A stretch of 64,000 nt of DNA from Clostridiales bacterium (GCA_022773945.1 JALFNS010000010.1:1-64000), one strand, 5' to 3'; shown: positions 53,978-61,916, counted from the stretch's first letter. Notes: generated from the letters alone by a model not told the origin. Made by a program: numbers and translations.

Positions 53978-54099
53978 GATATAATCCCTTCCTTCTCGAT
54001 AACCAGTAACTCAGGAATCCGCTTCGCCGGATTCTTCTTCTCCTCCGATAGCGATAATCGCTTCGCCCGACAGGGCTTGTTCAATCGTTATAATCATAG
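53974..54099 (-). CDS. 41-codon reading frame coupled to the surface protein
   Basis: Begins MIITIEQALSGEARLSLSEE and ends KEGIIS. GGAGG lies nine bases before the ATG, and its TGA overlaps the surface-protein ATG (ATGA), so ribosomes terminating here would reinitiate on the adhesin. No hydrophobic helix. Either a leader peptide or a short regulatory protein; no homologue known to me. Confidence 0.5.
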
Positions 54100-54123
54100 T
54101 TACTGTCCTCCATGATATAGGGG

Positions 54124-54194
54124 GATTTTATCACACTGCTCCGATAATTTATCACTCGCGACACGAAATGACCCGTTCACGACACGAACGGGTC
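54124..54194. repeat. 71-bp direct repeat, copy B
   Basis: Aligns without gaps to 54481-54551 with 63 of 71 identical positions. Contains TTTATCAC twice 21 bp apart, CGCGACACGAAAT, and a perfect inverted repeat with arms GACCCGTTC (54170-54178) and GAACGGGTC (54186-54194). Read on the minus strand it ends with TGATAAAAT, an extended -10-like element, just before the 41-codon frame. Confidence 0.8.
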
Positions 54195-54224
54195 CTTCTT
54201 CACTTCCATTACGCTCTTTACTCT

Positions 54225-54332
54225 CTATCGTTTTCCCCACTTCATCAAGCATTTTATGATTATAGCAATGACGGTCACAGTTATTGCTATAACAGCGATA
54301 CATACAATTATGCTTATTATTGGTGCACTCAT
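54225..54332 (-). CDS. 35-residue hydrophobic single-helix peptide
   Basis: Starts MSAPIISIIVCIAVIAITVT and ends KWGKR: almost entirely one Ile/Val-rich transmembrane helix with a basic tail, the shape of type I toxins and of small membrane regulators. A near-perfect AAAGGAGGGG site lies six bases before the ATG, overlapping the stop of the preceding 40-codon frame. Real translation is therefore likely; function is unknown. Confidence 0.6.
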   Translation of the reverse strand: MSAPIISIIVCIAVIAITVTVIAIIIKCLMKWGKR

Positions 54333-54345
54333 ACTATCCCCTCCT

Positions 54346-54468
54346 TTAGTCTAACGACTTCCAGTAATGCTTAACTTTTATCTTTTTATTAGCACTATCC
54401 TTTTTCAAATACTGAATTCCTGTTCTTTCTCTTAAATCGTAGGTTCTTATAATTCCTTTTGCATTCAT
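54346..54468 (-). CDS. 40-residue basic peptide upstream of the hydrophobic peptide
   Basis: Starts MNAKGIIRTYDLRERTGIQY and ends HYWKSLD, rich in lysine and more A+T-rich than its neighbours. The ribosome site before it is weak (CCGAGACG), but its TAA runs into the AAAGGAGG of the next gene, so the two look coupled. It follows repeat copy A. Could be a decayed fragment; no homologue known to me. Confidence 0.4.
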   Translation of the reverse strand: MNAKGIIRTYDLRERTGIQYLKKDSANKKIKVKHYWKSLD

Positions 54469-54480
54469 CGTCTCGGAGAG

Positions 54481-54551
54481 GATTTTATCATAATTTTCCG
54501 ATAATTTATCACCCGCGACATGAAATGACCCCTTCGCGACACGAACGGGTC
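54481..54551. repeat. 71-bp direct repeat, copy A
   Basis: Partner of 54124-54194, 357 bp away and in the same orientation. The inverted repeat has one mismatch here. It starts 10 bp past the end of the molybdopterin gene and ends, on the minus strand, with TGATAAAATCC before the 40-codon frame. Confidence 0.8.
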
Positions 54552-54560
54552 ATTGAGTCT

Positions 54561-56468
54561 CTAAATTATTACCACCTCGCCCGTATGCTCAAGGCCGTAG
54601 CCTCCCAGCTTCTCCACTCTCTCTGCAAACTCCCTGCTTCCGAGAATATCAATAAACGCCTTAATATGAGGCAGCTCCAGATACTTCCGGGGCAGAGCGA
54701 AATCATATTCCTCGGGACCGACCGGTATGAAATCAAGGTCCATGGCCTTTGCGGCAGACAGAACTCCCATGCCCGCATCGGCACCGTCACTTGCCACAGC
54801 TGCTGCCACCGCCATATGTGTGGCCATCTCACGATCGTAACCATTGATACTCTTCTCCGGAATTCCCAGCTGCTTCAGCCTGTAATCGAAGAGCACCCGT
54901 GTGCCCGCACCTCTCTGCCGGTTCACGTAGCGCACATTCTCCGCTGCCAGATCAGCAAGCCCGGTGATCCCCAGAGGGTTACCCTTCTTCACCATAATGC
55001 CCTGAATTCTCTGAACACCCTTGATCAGCGCCATAGGCTCACTGAACATGCGCTTCAGATATGGCACGTTGTACTCTCCTGTCTCTTCCTCGAGCAGATG
55101 AATCGGTGACATATGCGCTTCTCCCCGCTTAAGTGCCATGAGGCCGCCCATGCTGCCCACATGGGTACTGGAAACAAACATGCTGCTGTATCTAGTCGGC
55201 ATTATGTCCGCCATAACATCGAGAATCAGATCGTGGCTTCCTATTACCACCACCGTGTTCTCAATCTCGCTTTTGCTTCTGTACAGCTCGATGTCAACAA
55301 TGTCACCCGCTTCGACGCCTTCACTGTTCTGCTCGATAACGCAAAACCCATCGGCTCTCACCAGTGACATAGCGGCTCCTGCGCCTCTGGCCAGTGGTGC
55401 GGCAACGAACTTATCTCCTACCTTCCCGACCTTCACGCGGACATACTCCTTGTGCTTCAAACTTGATACCAGTCGTCTTGAAATGTGGGCCTGCACGCTC
55501 TCGTGAGACTTGCCGGAACTTCCGGACATCATCTGAATAACCGGCTCGACGAAATTCTCGAAACCGATATAAGCGGACACCGGATATCCCGGAAGTCCTA
55601 TAACAGGCTTGTCGTTGACCAGTGCCAGTATCACCGGCTTGCCCGGCTTGATGGCCACTCCGTGAACCAGCACCTCGCCCAGCTCTCTGAGCACATGCAC
55701 CGTATAGTCCTCCGTACCCGCACTGGATCCTGCATTGATGATTACCATATCGTAATTCCTGACAGCTTCCGATACTTTCGCCTTTATCTGCTCATAATCG
55801 TCAATAATCGGCGGGAATCTGTGTCCGATTCCGCCGGCGTCAGTCACCATATTCTCGAACATTCTCGAGTTTGACTCTATGATGCTTCCCTCCTCCGGTT
55901 CATCCTCCGGCTCGATTATTTCCGTTCCCGTAGGGAATATGGCGACCTCAGGCCTTCTGACCACTTCGATTTCGAGTATCCCGGCGGAAAGCAGCACACC
56001 TACATCTATGGCTCTGATTCTGTGTCCGCCGGGCAGAATCATTTCTCCAGCCACGATATCCTCACCCACAGTTCTTATATGCTGCCAGGAATTAGCCGAA
56101 GCTGTAATCCTGACACCTTCTTCCGTCTCAACTATATCTTCTGCCATAATCACAGCATCATATGGAGGGTGTATGGGGTCTCCCGTATCAACAACCAGGT
56201 ACTGTTCTTCCGTAAGCGTGACGGGACTCGTTTCCGATGCGTTGTCCGTGTCCGCAGCTCTCACTGCAATTCCGTCCATGGCCGAAGCGTTGAAAAGCGG
56301 CGAACTGTATCTTGCATAAACCGCCTTTGCCGTTATTCTGTTGAGGCTGTCCGTAACTTTAATTACTTCATGTCTGACCGTAATCTTCTCGCGTACCGCT
56401 TCCAGATACTTCGCTCTCGCCTCTTCCACAGGTATTGTATTCAGATATAGATTTCTCTTTTTACTCAT
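54561..56468 (-). CDS. MoeA-type molybdopterin protein fused to a PBP-like domain
   Basis: 635 residues. Residues 1-410 are a MoeA domain (FNASAMDGIAVRAADT, PGKPVILALVNDKPVIGLPGYP with the GLPG loop), the molybdenum-insertion fold. Residues 420-630 form a periplasmic-binding-like (PF12727) domain: GSHDLILDVMADIMP, RQRGAGTRVLFDYRL, DAGMGVLSAAKAMDL. The domain probably senses or binds molybdate/tungstate or the cofactor in the cytoplasm. Follows moeA by 10 bp. Confidence 0.92.
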   Translation of the reverse strand: MSKKRNLYLNTIPVEEARAKYLEAVREKITVRHEVIKVTDSLNRITAKAVYARYSSPLFNASAMDGIAVRAADTDNASETSPVTLTEEQYLVVDTGDPIHPPYDAVIMAEDIVETEEGVRITASANSWQHIRTVGEDIVAGEMILPGGHRIRAIDVGVLLSAGILEIEVVRRPEVAIFPTGTEIIEPEDEPEEGSIIESNSRMFENMVTDAGGIGHRFPPIIDDYEQIKAKVSEAVRNYDMVIINAGSSAGTEDYTVHVLRELGEVLVHGVAIKPGKPVILALVNDKPVIGLPGYPVSAYIGFENFVEPVIQMMSGSSGKSHESVQAHISRRLVSSLKHKEYVRVKVGKVGDKFVAAPLARGAGAAMSLVRADGFCVIEQNSEGVEAGDIVDIELYRSKSEIENTVVVIGSHDLILDVMADIMPTRYSSMFVSSTHVGSMGGLMALKRGEAHMSPIHLLEEETGEYNVPYLKRMFSEPMALIKGVQRIQGIMVKKGNPLGITGLADLAAENVRYVNRQRGAGTRVLFDYRLKQLGIPEKSINGYDREMATHMAVAAAVASDGADAGMGVLSAAKAMDLDFIPVGPEEYDFALPRKYLELPHIKAFIDILGSREFAERVEKLGGYGLEHTGEVVII

Positions 56469-56478
56469 ATTAATCCTT

Positions 56479-57711
56479 TCAGAACAGTATTACTTCAACT
56501 GTGTCGCCTTCGTTGATTCCTTCTCTGTTCACACCTATCATAGTGTATCCGTCAGCCCGGGTCAGTGTCGTCATCAGAGCCGATTTGCCGTGCAAAGGCC
56601 GCGCGCTGTAGGTTCCTCCCGGCTCCTTCTCCAGCTTGACCATCTGACATGTTGTTCTGCCTCCCGCCGCCGGTACATTCTCCGTGATAACCGCAGGCAC
56701 GCTCAAAGGCTCCTTCTGTCCCGTCAGCTTCCTGTGAAGCCATCCTATAAGCAGCTCGAATACCATGAGTGCCGCCGCCGGATGTCCCGGCAGACCCGCC
56801 AGTATGGTCTGACTTTCACCGTCATAGCCCAGTATTGTAGGCTTGCCCGGTTTCAGGGCAATTCCGTGGGTGAAGACTCCACCGTGGGACAGTCTGTCAA
56901 TCACACGGGCCGTGTGATCCTTGTCTCCCTGGGAGCTTCCTCCCGAAACCAGGACAACATCACTGGTTTTAAAAGCTTCCTCAACAGCCTTCTCCAGCAG
57001 ATTTTCCTCATCCTTTATAACCGCAGTGCTTACCGTCTCAAAGCCTTTGCCCGCTGTCGCAGCCAGGAGGGAATATGTATTGATGTCTCTGACTTGTCCC
57101 GGCTCCGGCTTCACATCCGCTGCCACCAGTTCATCTCCAGTTGATATTATGCTGACCTTCCACGGGGCGAATACTTCCGGCATGTGAACCCCGGACGATG
57201 CCAGCACTCCGGCCTCACGGGCGGTTATCCGTGTTCCTTTCTCCATGATAACCTGACCTGCAGATACGTCCTCTCCTGCGGCAACCATGTTGCGCCCGGG
57301 AGAAACAGAATCGTATACGGCGATGCTGTTTTCATCGAATTTTTCGCAGTACTCTATCATTACCATGGCATCGGCGCCTTCCGGCAGCATACCGCCCGTA
57401 GGCACATAGGCGGCCTGTCCCGGCTCAATCTTTTTCTCCGGCGCTTCTCCCATGGCAACTGTCTCAACCACCTTGAGAAAAACAGGTATGCTGTCTCCTG
57501 CTCCCTGAGTATCCGCCGCTCTCACTGCATAACCATCTACAGTGGACTTGCGAAAACCCGGTATGTTATCTTCCGACCTCACGTCACGTGCCAGTATTCT
57601 GCCGAAGCTCTCCTTCAGTGAAACCTTCTCCGCAGCGGGACTCTTCCCGGAAGCCGCGGACAGAAGCTTCTCTCTTGCTTCATCCAGCGTGTCTACATTC
57701 AGTAATTTCAT
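56479..57711 (-). CDS. moeA: Molybdopterin molybdenumtransferase MoeA
   Basis: 410 residues starting at 57711 behind GAGG. FRKSTVDGYAVRAADTQG, the metal-handling loop VPTGGMLPEGADAMVM, LVSGGSSQGDKDHT and ILAGLPGHPAAALMV, ending in a small beta domain. Inserts Mo (or W) into molybdopterin-adenylate. Two MoeA proteins in one unit may separate Mo from W or sulfurated cofactor forms. No molybdoenzyme is in view. Confidence 0.94.
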   Translation of the reverse strand: MKLLNVDTLDEAREKLLSAASGKSPAAEKVSLKESFGRILARDVRSEDNIPGFRKSTVDGYAVRAADTQGAGDSIPVFLKVVETVAMGEAPEKKIEPGQAAYVPTGGMLPEGADAMVMIEYCEKFDENSIAVYDSVSPGRNMVAAGEDVSAGQVIMEKGTRITAREAGVLASSGVHMPEVFAPWKVSIISTGDELVAADVKPEPGQVRDINTYSLLAATAGKGFETVSTAVIKDEENLLEKAVEEAFKTSDVVLVSGGSSQGDKDHTARVIDRLSHGGVFTHGIALKPGKPTILGYDGESQTILAGLPGHPAAALMVFELLIGWLHRKLTGQKEPLSVPAVITENVPAAGGRTTCQMVKLEKEPGGTYSARPLHGKSALMTTLTRADGYTMIGVNREGINEGDTVEVILF

Positions 57712-57747
57712 ATTGTCCTCGATTCCTTGTATTGTTACTCTGTATCT

Positions 57748-57756
57748 ATTATACCA
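57748..57756 (-). promoter_or_regulatory. Extended -10 promoter of the moeA pair
   Basis: Minus strand TGGTATAAT (TATAAT at 57748-57753), 36 bp before the moeA ATG. A weak TTGTGT lies 19 bp upstream inside the preceding terminator. Confidence 0.65.
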
Positions 57757-57790
57757 AAACACTCCCCGACAGACACAATCTATCGGGGAG
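57756..57790 (-). terminator. Terminator of the acetyltransferase gene
   Basis: CTCCCCGA-type arms at 57762-57772 and 57780-57790 pair over eleven positions (one G-U); on the minus strand the stem is followed by TGTTTT. The moeA promoter starts directly after. Confidence 0.75.
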
Positions 57791-57814
57791 CATCTCAAAT
57801 TCGTTATGTTCGCC

Positions 57815-58441
57815 TCAGAATAACTGTCCCGGCAGCTTCAGTTTTTCCTTATAAGGGAATTCTCTGTCGAAGGCTTCAGCTTCCGCCTCATCAACCATAT
57901 AGCCTGCCGGAGGTGCATATTCTCCGGTAACGCCATCCAGATATCCCGGTATAAGTTCCCTGCACAGAAAGAAAGATGCATCTTCTCCTTCAGGAAGGCC
58001 ATGATAGCGAATGCCGTATTCACCGGCATATGTGAAGCCGCTCCTGCCGTAAAAGTCTATGTTACCCTCGAAGCAGAGAGCACCGCATCCCAGCTCCCGG
58101 GCCTTCTCCAGCGAATAGTCCAGAAGCATCTTGCCGTAGCCCTTTCTCTTAAGCTCCGGAGTTATGCATATAGGTCCCATAGTCATGATAGGAATCTCTC
58201 CGCCATCGTCTGAGGCTATATTGGCTCTCATGAACATATTCTGTCCGATAATTTTCCCGTCAAGCAGCATGACAAAATCAAGCTCGCTGACGAAGGCAGA
58301 ATCGTTTCTGAGCCGGTTGATAACGTAATGTTCGAGACATCCGGGACGATACACGTTCCAGAAGCTCTCGCGAATCAGGTTTTCGACTTCCCTGTATTCC
58401 TCTTTTCTCTCTAATCTTATAGTAATGTTATTTTCATTCAT
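57815..58441 (-). CDS. GNAT-family N-acetyltransferase
   Basis: 208 residues. The acetyl-CoA loop is TPELKRKGYGKMLLDYSLEKA (R/Q-x-x-G-x-G/A form), preceded by the long PIMTMGPICITPE strand; the C-terminal half reads GRSGFTYAGEYGIRYHGLP like predicted N-acetyltransferases of the YhbS type. Substrate unknown. AGGAGG six to seven bases before the ATG. It has a leader of about 160 nt with a stable hairpin. Confidence 0.9.
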   Translation of the reverse strand: MNENNITIRLERKEEYREVENLIRESFWNVYRPGCLEHYVINRLRNDSAFVSELDFVMLLDGKIIGQNMFMRANIASDDGGEIPIMTMGPICITPELKRKGYGKMLLDYSLEKARELGCGALCFEGNIDFYGRSGFTYAGEYGIRYHGLPEGEDASFFLCRELIPGYLDGVTGEYAPPAGYMVDEAEAEAFDREFPYKEKLKLPGQLF

Positions 58442-58483
58442 TGTTTTTCCTCCTGAATATTGTTAACTTCAACTGCATTTCTG

Positions 58484-58516
58484 CGGGAGGTCCGTTCTCC
58501 TGTCACAAACCTCCCG
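58484..58516 (-). promoter_or_regulatory. Leader hairpin upstream of the acetyltransferase
   Basis: CGGGAGGT (58484-58491) pairs with ACCTCCCG (58509-58516) around a 17-base loop. It lies in the predicted leader, about 40 nt before the start codon. One arm reads GGGAGGT on the minus RNA and so contains an SD-like sequence held in a stem. No known riboswitch fits. Confidence 0.5.
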
Positions 58517-58611
58517 GTTATGCGACAAGCTCCGATTTGTTGTACTTGATCAAAAAGCACTCTCCTTCATTTGTTCATACTCATTCAGTTCCGCCGTTAT
58601 TTCGCACCTTG

Positions 58612-58640
58612 ATTGTATGATACTATCCTTTTAGAATCAA
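58612..58640 (-). promoter_or_regulatory. Promoter of the acetyltransferase gene
   Basis: Minus strand TTGATT (58635-58640), 17 bp, TACAAT (58612-58617), giving a leader of about 160 nt. It starts just past the TCTGACAA array. Confidence 0.6.
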
Positions 58641-58695
58641 TACTTATTTCAGTGAAGAGGTGAAAAGGTCGAAGCCGTGCCTTCTTCCTGCGATT

Positions 58696-58974
58696 TCTGA
58701 CAAAATCCTTTCCCTCACAAATTTTTTGTCAGACTCTGTAACTAAGCTAAGGGATTTTCTGACAAGAACCGCGGAACCGGAATATACTTTGTCAGAAAAT
58801 CTGACCTGCGTAAGCGTTGAAAGCTAAATCGCGAGAGAGTTAGGCAGAATCTGCTCTGTTGCCCTCCTCTGTTCTGACAAAGCATCCTCTTATCAGTAGA
58901 ATCTTGTCAGAATTCAGCAAAACCTGAACCGGGACTCTGACAAGAAGGGTAGCGATTTTGTTGTTTTTGTCAGA
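58696..58974. repeat. Array of alternating TCTGACAA / TTGTCAGA motifs
   Basis: Eight exact 8-bp copies that alternate in orientation: forward at 58696, 58758, 58873, 58936; inverted at 58726, 58789, 58904, 58967. Neighbouring starts are 30, 32, 31, 84, 31, 32 and 31 bp apart. Degenerate copies lie in the gap (TCTGACCT at 58800, TAGGCAGA at 58841). Intervening sequence is unrelated between units. The last copy overlaps the glycerate kinase stop codon. No reading frame of note occupies 58442-58969 on either strand. Confidence 0.85.
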
Positions 58975-60121
58975 AATTGAAGTGGCCTATGTATATATCA
59001 TTTATCATGCACCCGACTGCCGCTTCAAGGTCCCGACGGCAGCTTTCCGTAATCTCCTCAAATCTCCCGGATCCGTCAGATGCCGGGTAAACCTTCCTGA
59101 TTCCCACATCATTCAGGCGACGGCGGGCTTCCGTGGTTTTCATCTCATCCGAGATGCATCCGACCACCGCCACTGCCGGCACGCCCCGAGCTGCAGCCCT
59201 TCTTCCGACACCGCTGGCCACCTTTCCCATAAGACTTTGCATGTCCAGACGGCCTTCGCCGGTGATTACCAGATCGCATCCCTCAAGTAGCTCGTCGAAT
59301 TCCATAATATCAAGAATGTAATCGATGCCTTTCTTCAGCTCCGCCCCCAGGAAGGCGCATGCACCGGCACCCATACCTCCGGCGGCACCGCCTCCTCTTA
59401 TGCAGGAAATATCGATTTTCATCTCCCGGAGCACTGTATCGGCGAAAACCCGAAGGTTTCTGTCCAGAAGCTCAACCTGCTTCTCGTCGGCACCTTTCTG
59501 GGGCGCGAAAACATATGCCGCACCATTCTCGCCGTAGAGGGGATTGTCGATGTCGCACATACAGCTGATTTCAATGCCGGCGAGCTTTCTCTCCGTAACG
59601 CTGTTGTCAATTCTCACTATTTCATCCAGGCTCTCTCCTGTCGGCATGAAGGCTTCCCCCTGTTCATTGTAGAACACGGTGCCCAGGGCCGCCGCCATTC
59701 CCGTACCCGCGTCATTGGTGCAGCTGCCTCCAAGACCTATGAGAATCTTCCCGCATCCTGAGGATACCGCATGATCTATGAGCTGCCCCACACCATAGGT
59801 TGACGAGGTCATAGGATCACGAAGGTTATTTGTCACCATACCGGCAGCAGCCGCCATCTCTATCACAGCAAAGTCTCCGAACCTGCCGTAGCCGCTCTCA
59901 ATCTCCCAGCCAAAGGCATCCTGAACGCTGACCTTGATTCTTTCTCCATTCATTCCGTGAAGAAAGCAACTGAGTGTCCCCTCGCCGCCGTCGGCGACGG
60001 GAAGAGTTACGAACCTGCACTCAGGGAAGGCTTCGGATAACAGTCGGTATTCTATATTACACACTTCTTCGGAACTCATTGTTCCCTTGAAGGAATCGGG
60101 AATAATAATACACTTTTTCAT
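58970..60121 (-). CDS. glxK: Glycerate 2-kinase (GlxK/GarK family)
   Basis: 383 residues phosphorylating D-glycerate to 2-phosphoglycerate. IIPDSFKGTMSSEEV at the N-terminus, LPVADGGEGTL, LIGLGGSCTNDAGTGMAAALG and ITGEGRLDMQSLMGK near the C-terminus are all family marks. It lies 2 bp after the LysR gene without a ribosome site; a TGATATAAT element ends nine bases before the ATG. Likely used in serine/glyoxylate or glycerate catabolism; no tartronate semialdehyde enzymes are near. Confidence 0.94.
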   Translation of the reverse strand: MKKCIIIPDSFKGTMSSEEVCNIEYRLLSEAFPECRFVTLPVADGGEGTLSCFLHGMNGERIKVSVQDAFGWEIESGYGRFGDFAVIEMAAAAGMVTNNLRDPMTSSTYGVGQLIDHAVSSGCGKILIGLGGSCTNDAGTGMAAALGTVFYNEQGEAFMPTGESLDEIVRIDNSVTERKLAGIEISCMCDIDNPLYGENGAAYVFAPQKGADEKQVELLDRNLRVFADTVLREMKIDISCIRGGGAAGGMGAGACAFLGAELKKGIDYILDIMEFDELLEGCDLVITGEGRLDMQSLMGKVASGVGRRAAARGVPAVAVVGCISDEMKTTEARRRLNDVGIRKVYPASDGSGRFEEITESCRRDLEAAVGCMINDIYIGHFNF

Positions 60122-60123
60122 AG

Positions 60124-61008
60124 CTACTTAATTATATCATATTTTGCGACCCACCGGCAGGCGTGCTCGTAGAACACAGCTGCGGCATCCGAAAGAAGCC
60201 CGCGGCTGCGACAGGCTATGCCCAGATCCCTGTACCCCGGCGGATTAATCGGGAGGGACACGATTCTCCTGTCAAATCCCTGCAGCATCATCACAGACAT
60301 GAGGCTGACGCCCAGGCCCTGTTCCACCATTGCTATCACCGCGTGGTCGTCACTCTCCACGAAACGCGCATCAAGTGTGATCCTGTTCTGCTCCAGGATT
60401 GCGGTGATTTCATCCTCAACTCCCTCGTTCAGTGCTATGTAAGGCAGCTGTGACAGCTCGGCTATGTCGAATTCATCCATATCCGCATGGCTGTCCTTCT
60501 CTGATACAATCGCCACTATAGGGTCCCTGTACAGAAACTCGGCCTCAAGCTCCGGTGCAGTGGGATATGCCACAAAACCCACATCAACTCGCCCGTCGGC
60601 AATCCAACTGACAATCTGAGCATCGGTGCCGTGGAGGAGCTCAAATCTGATTCCCGGATAACTCTGCCGGAATGATTCAATCATTCCCGGAAGCCACTGG
60701 GCGGAGACGCTGTTGAATGTCCCTACTCTTATAAGCCCCTCCCTCAATCCGTTTATTTCGTCGATTCTCTCCATCAGCCTTCTCTGGTCATGGAGAACGG
60801 TTCTGACATAGGGCAGCAGCAGTTCGCCTTCGGTTGTCGGTTTCACACCGCTGCGTCCTCTTGTCAGCAGCTTTACACCCCATTGCTCCTCCAGTGCATT
60901 CAGAGCTCTGGTCAGTCCCGACTGTGTATATCCCAGTTCCTCGGCAGCCTTCGTCATCGTGCCGGCTTCGACCGCCTTGACAAAGGCCTCGTATTGCGAA
61001 AGGTTCAT
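60124..61008 (-). CDS. LysR-family transcriptional regulator
   Basis: 294 residues. Winged helix with AGTMTKAAEELGYTQSGLTR and ALEEQWGVKLLTR, then a periplasmic-binding-like effector domain from about 90. Start at 61008 behind GGAGG; a longer reading to 61050 has none. Divergent from the DDAH-like gene and directly upstream of glycerate kinase, so either or both may be its targets. Confidence 0.94.
   Translation of the reverse strand: MNLSQYEAFVKAVEAGTMTKAAEELGYTQSGLTRALNALEEQWGVKLLTRGRSGVKPTTEGELLLPYVRTVLHDQRRLMERIDEINGLREGLIRVGTFNSVSAQWLPGMIESFRQSYPGIRFELLHGTDAQIVSWIADGRVDVGFVAYPTAPELEAEFLYRDPIVAIVSEKDSHADMDEFDIAELSQLPYIALNEGVEDEITAILEQNRITLDARFVESDDHAVIAMVEQGLGVSLMSVMMLQGFDRRIVSLPINPPGYRDLGIACRSRGLLSDAAAVFYEHACRWVAKYDIIK
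60131..60139 (-). promoter_or_regulatory. Extended -10 element directly before glycerate kinase
   Basis: Minus strand TGATATAAT; the -10 hexamer ends nine bases before the ATG at 60121, so +1 would fall within about three bases of the start codon. It overlaps the last codons of the LysR gene. No -35 consensus. Confidence 0.5.
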
Positions 61009-61086
61009 GCCTGTCCTCCTTATTGCATGACAAATAATCATATAAATCATGATAAACTTGCTGTTTTCGAATCTTAGTTTATATTC

Positions 61087-61092
61087 TATACT
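61087..61092 (+). promoter_or_regulatory. -10 element of the DDAH-like gene
   Basis: TATACT 45 bp before the ATG at 61137, with AACGGAGG in between. There is no -35 match (TTTTCG at 17 bp), as expected if the divergent LysR protein activates here. An 8-bp palindrome ATCATGAT lies at about 61048-61055. Confidence 0.4.
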
Positions 61093-61136
61093 TTAGATAT
61101 ATAACAGGTCAAATATTTTCAACGGAGGATAATAGT

Positions 61137-61916
61137 ATGTTTACAAAAGCAATCACAAAAAAACCATGTCGAGCTCTCATAGAAGGCATCACCACCGCTC
61201 AGTTTGTAGAGCCCGGTGACAAGCCTGTATATGAGCTTGCTGCAGCACAGCACGACAAGTATGTTGAGATTCTAGAGTCGCTCGGACTCGAAGTACTGGA
61301 CCTCGATGCCGATGAAAGATATCCGGACTCCTGCTTCACTGAAGACCCGGCAGTTGTTATGGAGCGCTGTGCCGTAATCACCAATCCGGCCAGAGATTCA
61401 CGTAACGGTGAAAAGGAAGAGATCCTTCCCGCTATCCGTAAATTCTACTCGGACGATCAGATATTCCACATTGAAGCTCCCGGAACAATGGAAGGCGGAG
61501 ATGTAATGCGTGTGGGCGATCACTTCTACGTTGGTCAGAGCGACAGAACAAATGCTGAAGGTGCCCGCCAGTTCAACGAAATCGTAACGAAATTCGGCTA
61601 CACTTCATCAACTGTTCCTGTGACCGAAGGTCTGCACCTTAAGGATTTTGCGATATACCTGGAGAACAATAACATGCTCGTTACTGAAACCGTGGATAAA
61701 CTGGATGCATTCAAGGACTTCAACCGTTTCGTAATCGATCCGGATGAGCTCTACGCCATCAACAGCCTGTACATCAACGGAACCGTGCTCGTCCCTGAAG
61801 GATATCCGAAAACACTGAAGATAATTGAGGATCTGGGATATCCGGTTAAGCTTGTGGACACAAGTGAATTCAAGAAAATCGACGGCAGCCTCACCTGCCT
61901 GTCACTGAGATTCTAA
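61137..61916 (+). CDS. Dimethylargininase (DDAH)-type guanidino hydrolase
   Basis: 259-residue beta/alpha propeller of the amidinotransferase/DDAH superfamily. Catalytic residues: His167 in GLHLKD, Cys254 in SLTCLSLRF, and Glu119/Asp122 in MEGGDV; FTEDPAVV marks the substrate side. The His-Cys distance matches known DDAH enzymes. It probably makes citrulline and an amine from a methylated arginine, though a related guanidino substrate is possible. AACGGAGG before the ATG. 20 bp before the WYL gene. Confidence 0.88.
   Translation: MFTKAITKKPCRALIEGITTAQFVEPGDKPVYELAAAQHDKYVEILESLGLEVLDLDADERYPDSCFTEDPAVVMERCAVITNPARDSRNGEKEEILPAIRKFYSDDQIFHIEAPGTMEGGDVMRVGDHFYVGQSDRTNAEGARQFNEIVTKFGYTSSTVPVTEGLHLKDFAIYLENNNMLVTETVDKLDAFKDFNRFVIDPDELYAINSLYINGTVLVPEGYPKTLKIIEDLGYPVKLVDTSEFKKIDGSLTCLSLRF

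Noticed and set aside
53974-54194. Intrinsic terminator formed by the repeat hairpin
   Set aside because: The stem is strong but no T run follows it on either strand.
54100-54303. A 67-codon frame on the minus strand
   Set aside because: It lies in another frame over the 35-residue hydrophobic peptide, which has a near-perfect ribosome site; the 67-codon frame has none and runs through repeat B.
58696-58974. CRISPR array
   Set aside because: The repeat is only 8 bp, alternates in orientation and has no conserved longer unit; no cas gene is nearby.
58696-58974. Run of Spo0A boxes
   Set aside because: The motif TTGTCAGA differs from the 0A box TGTCGAA at the decisive CGA, and strict alternation is not typical of it.
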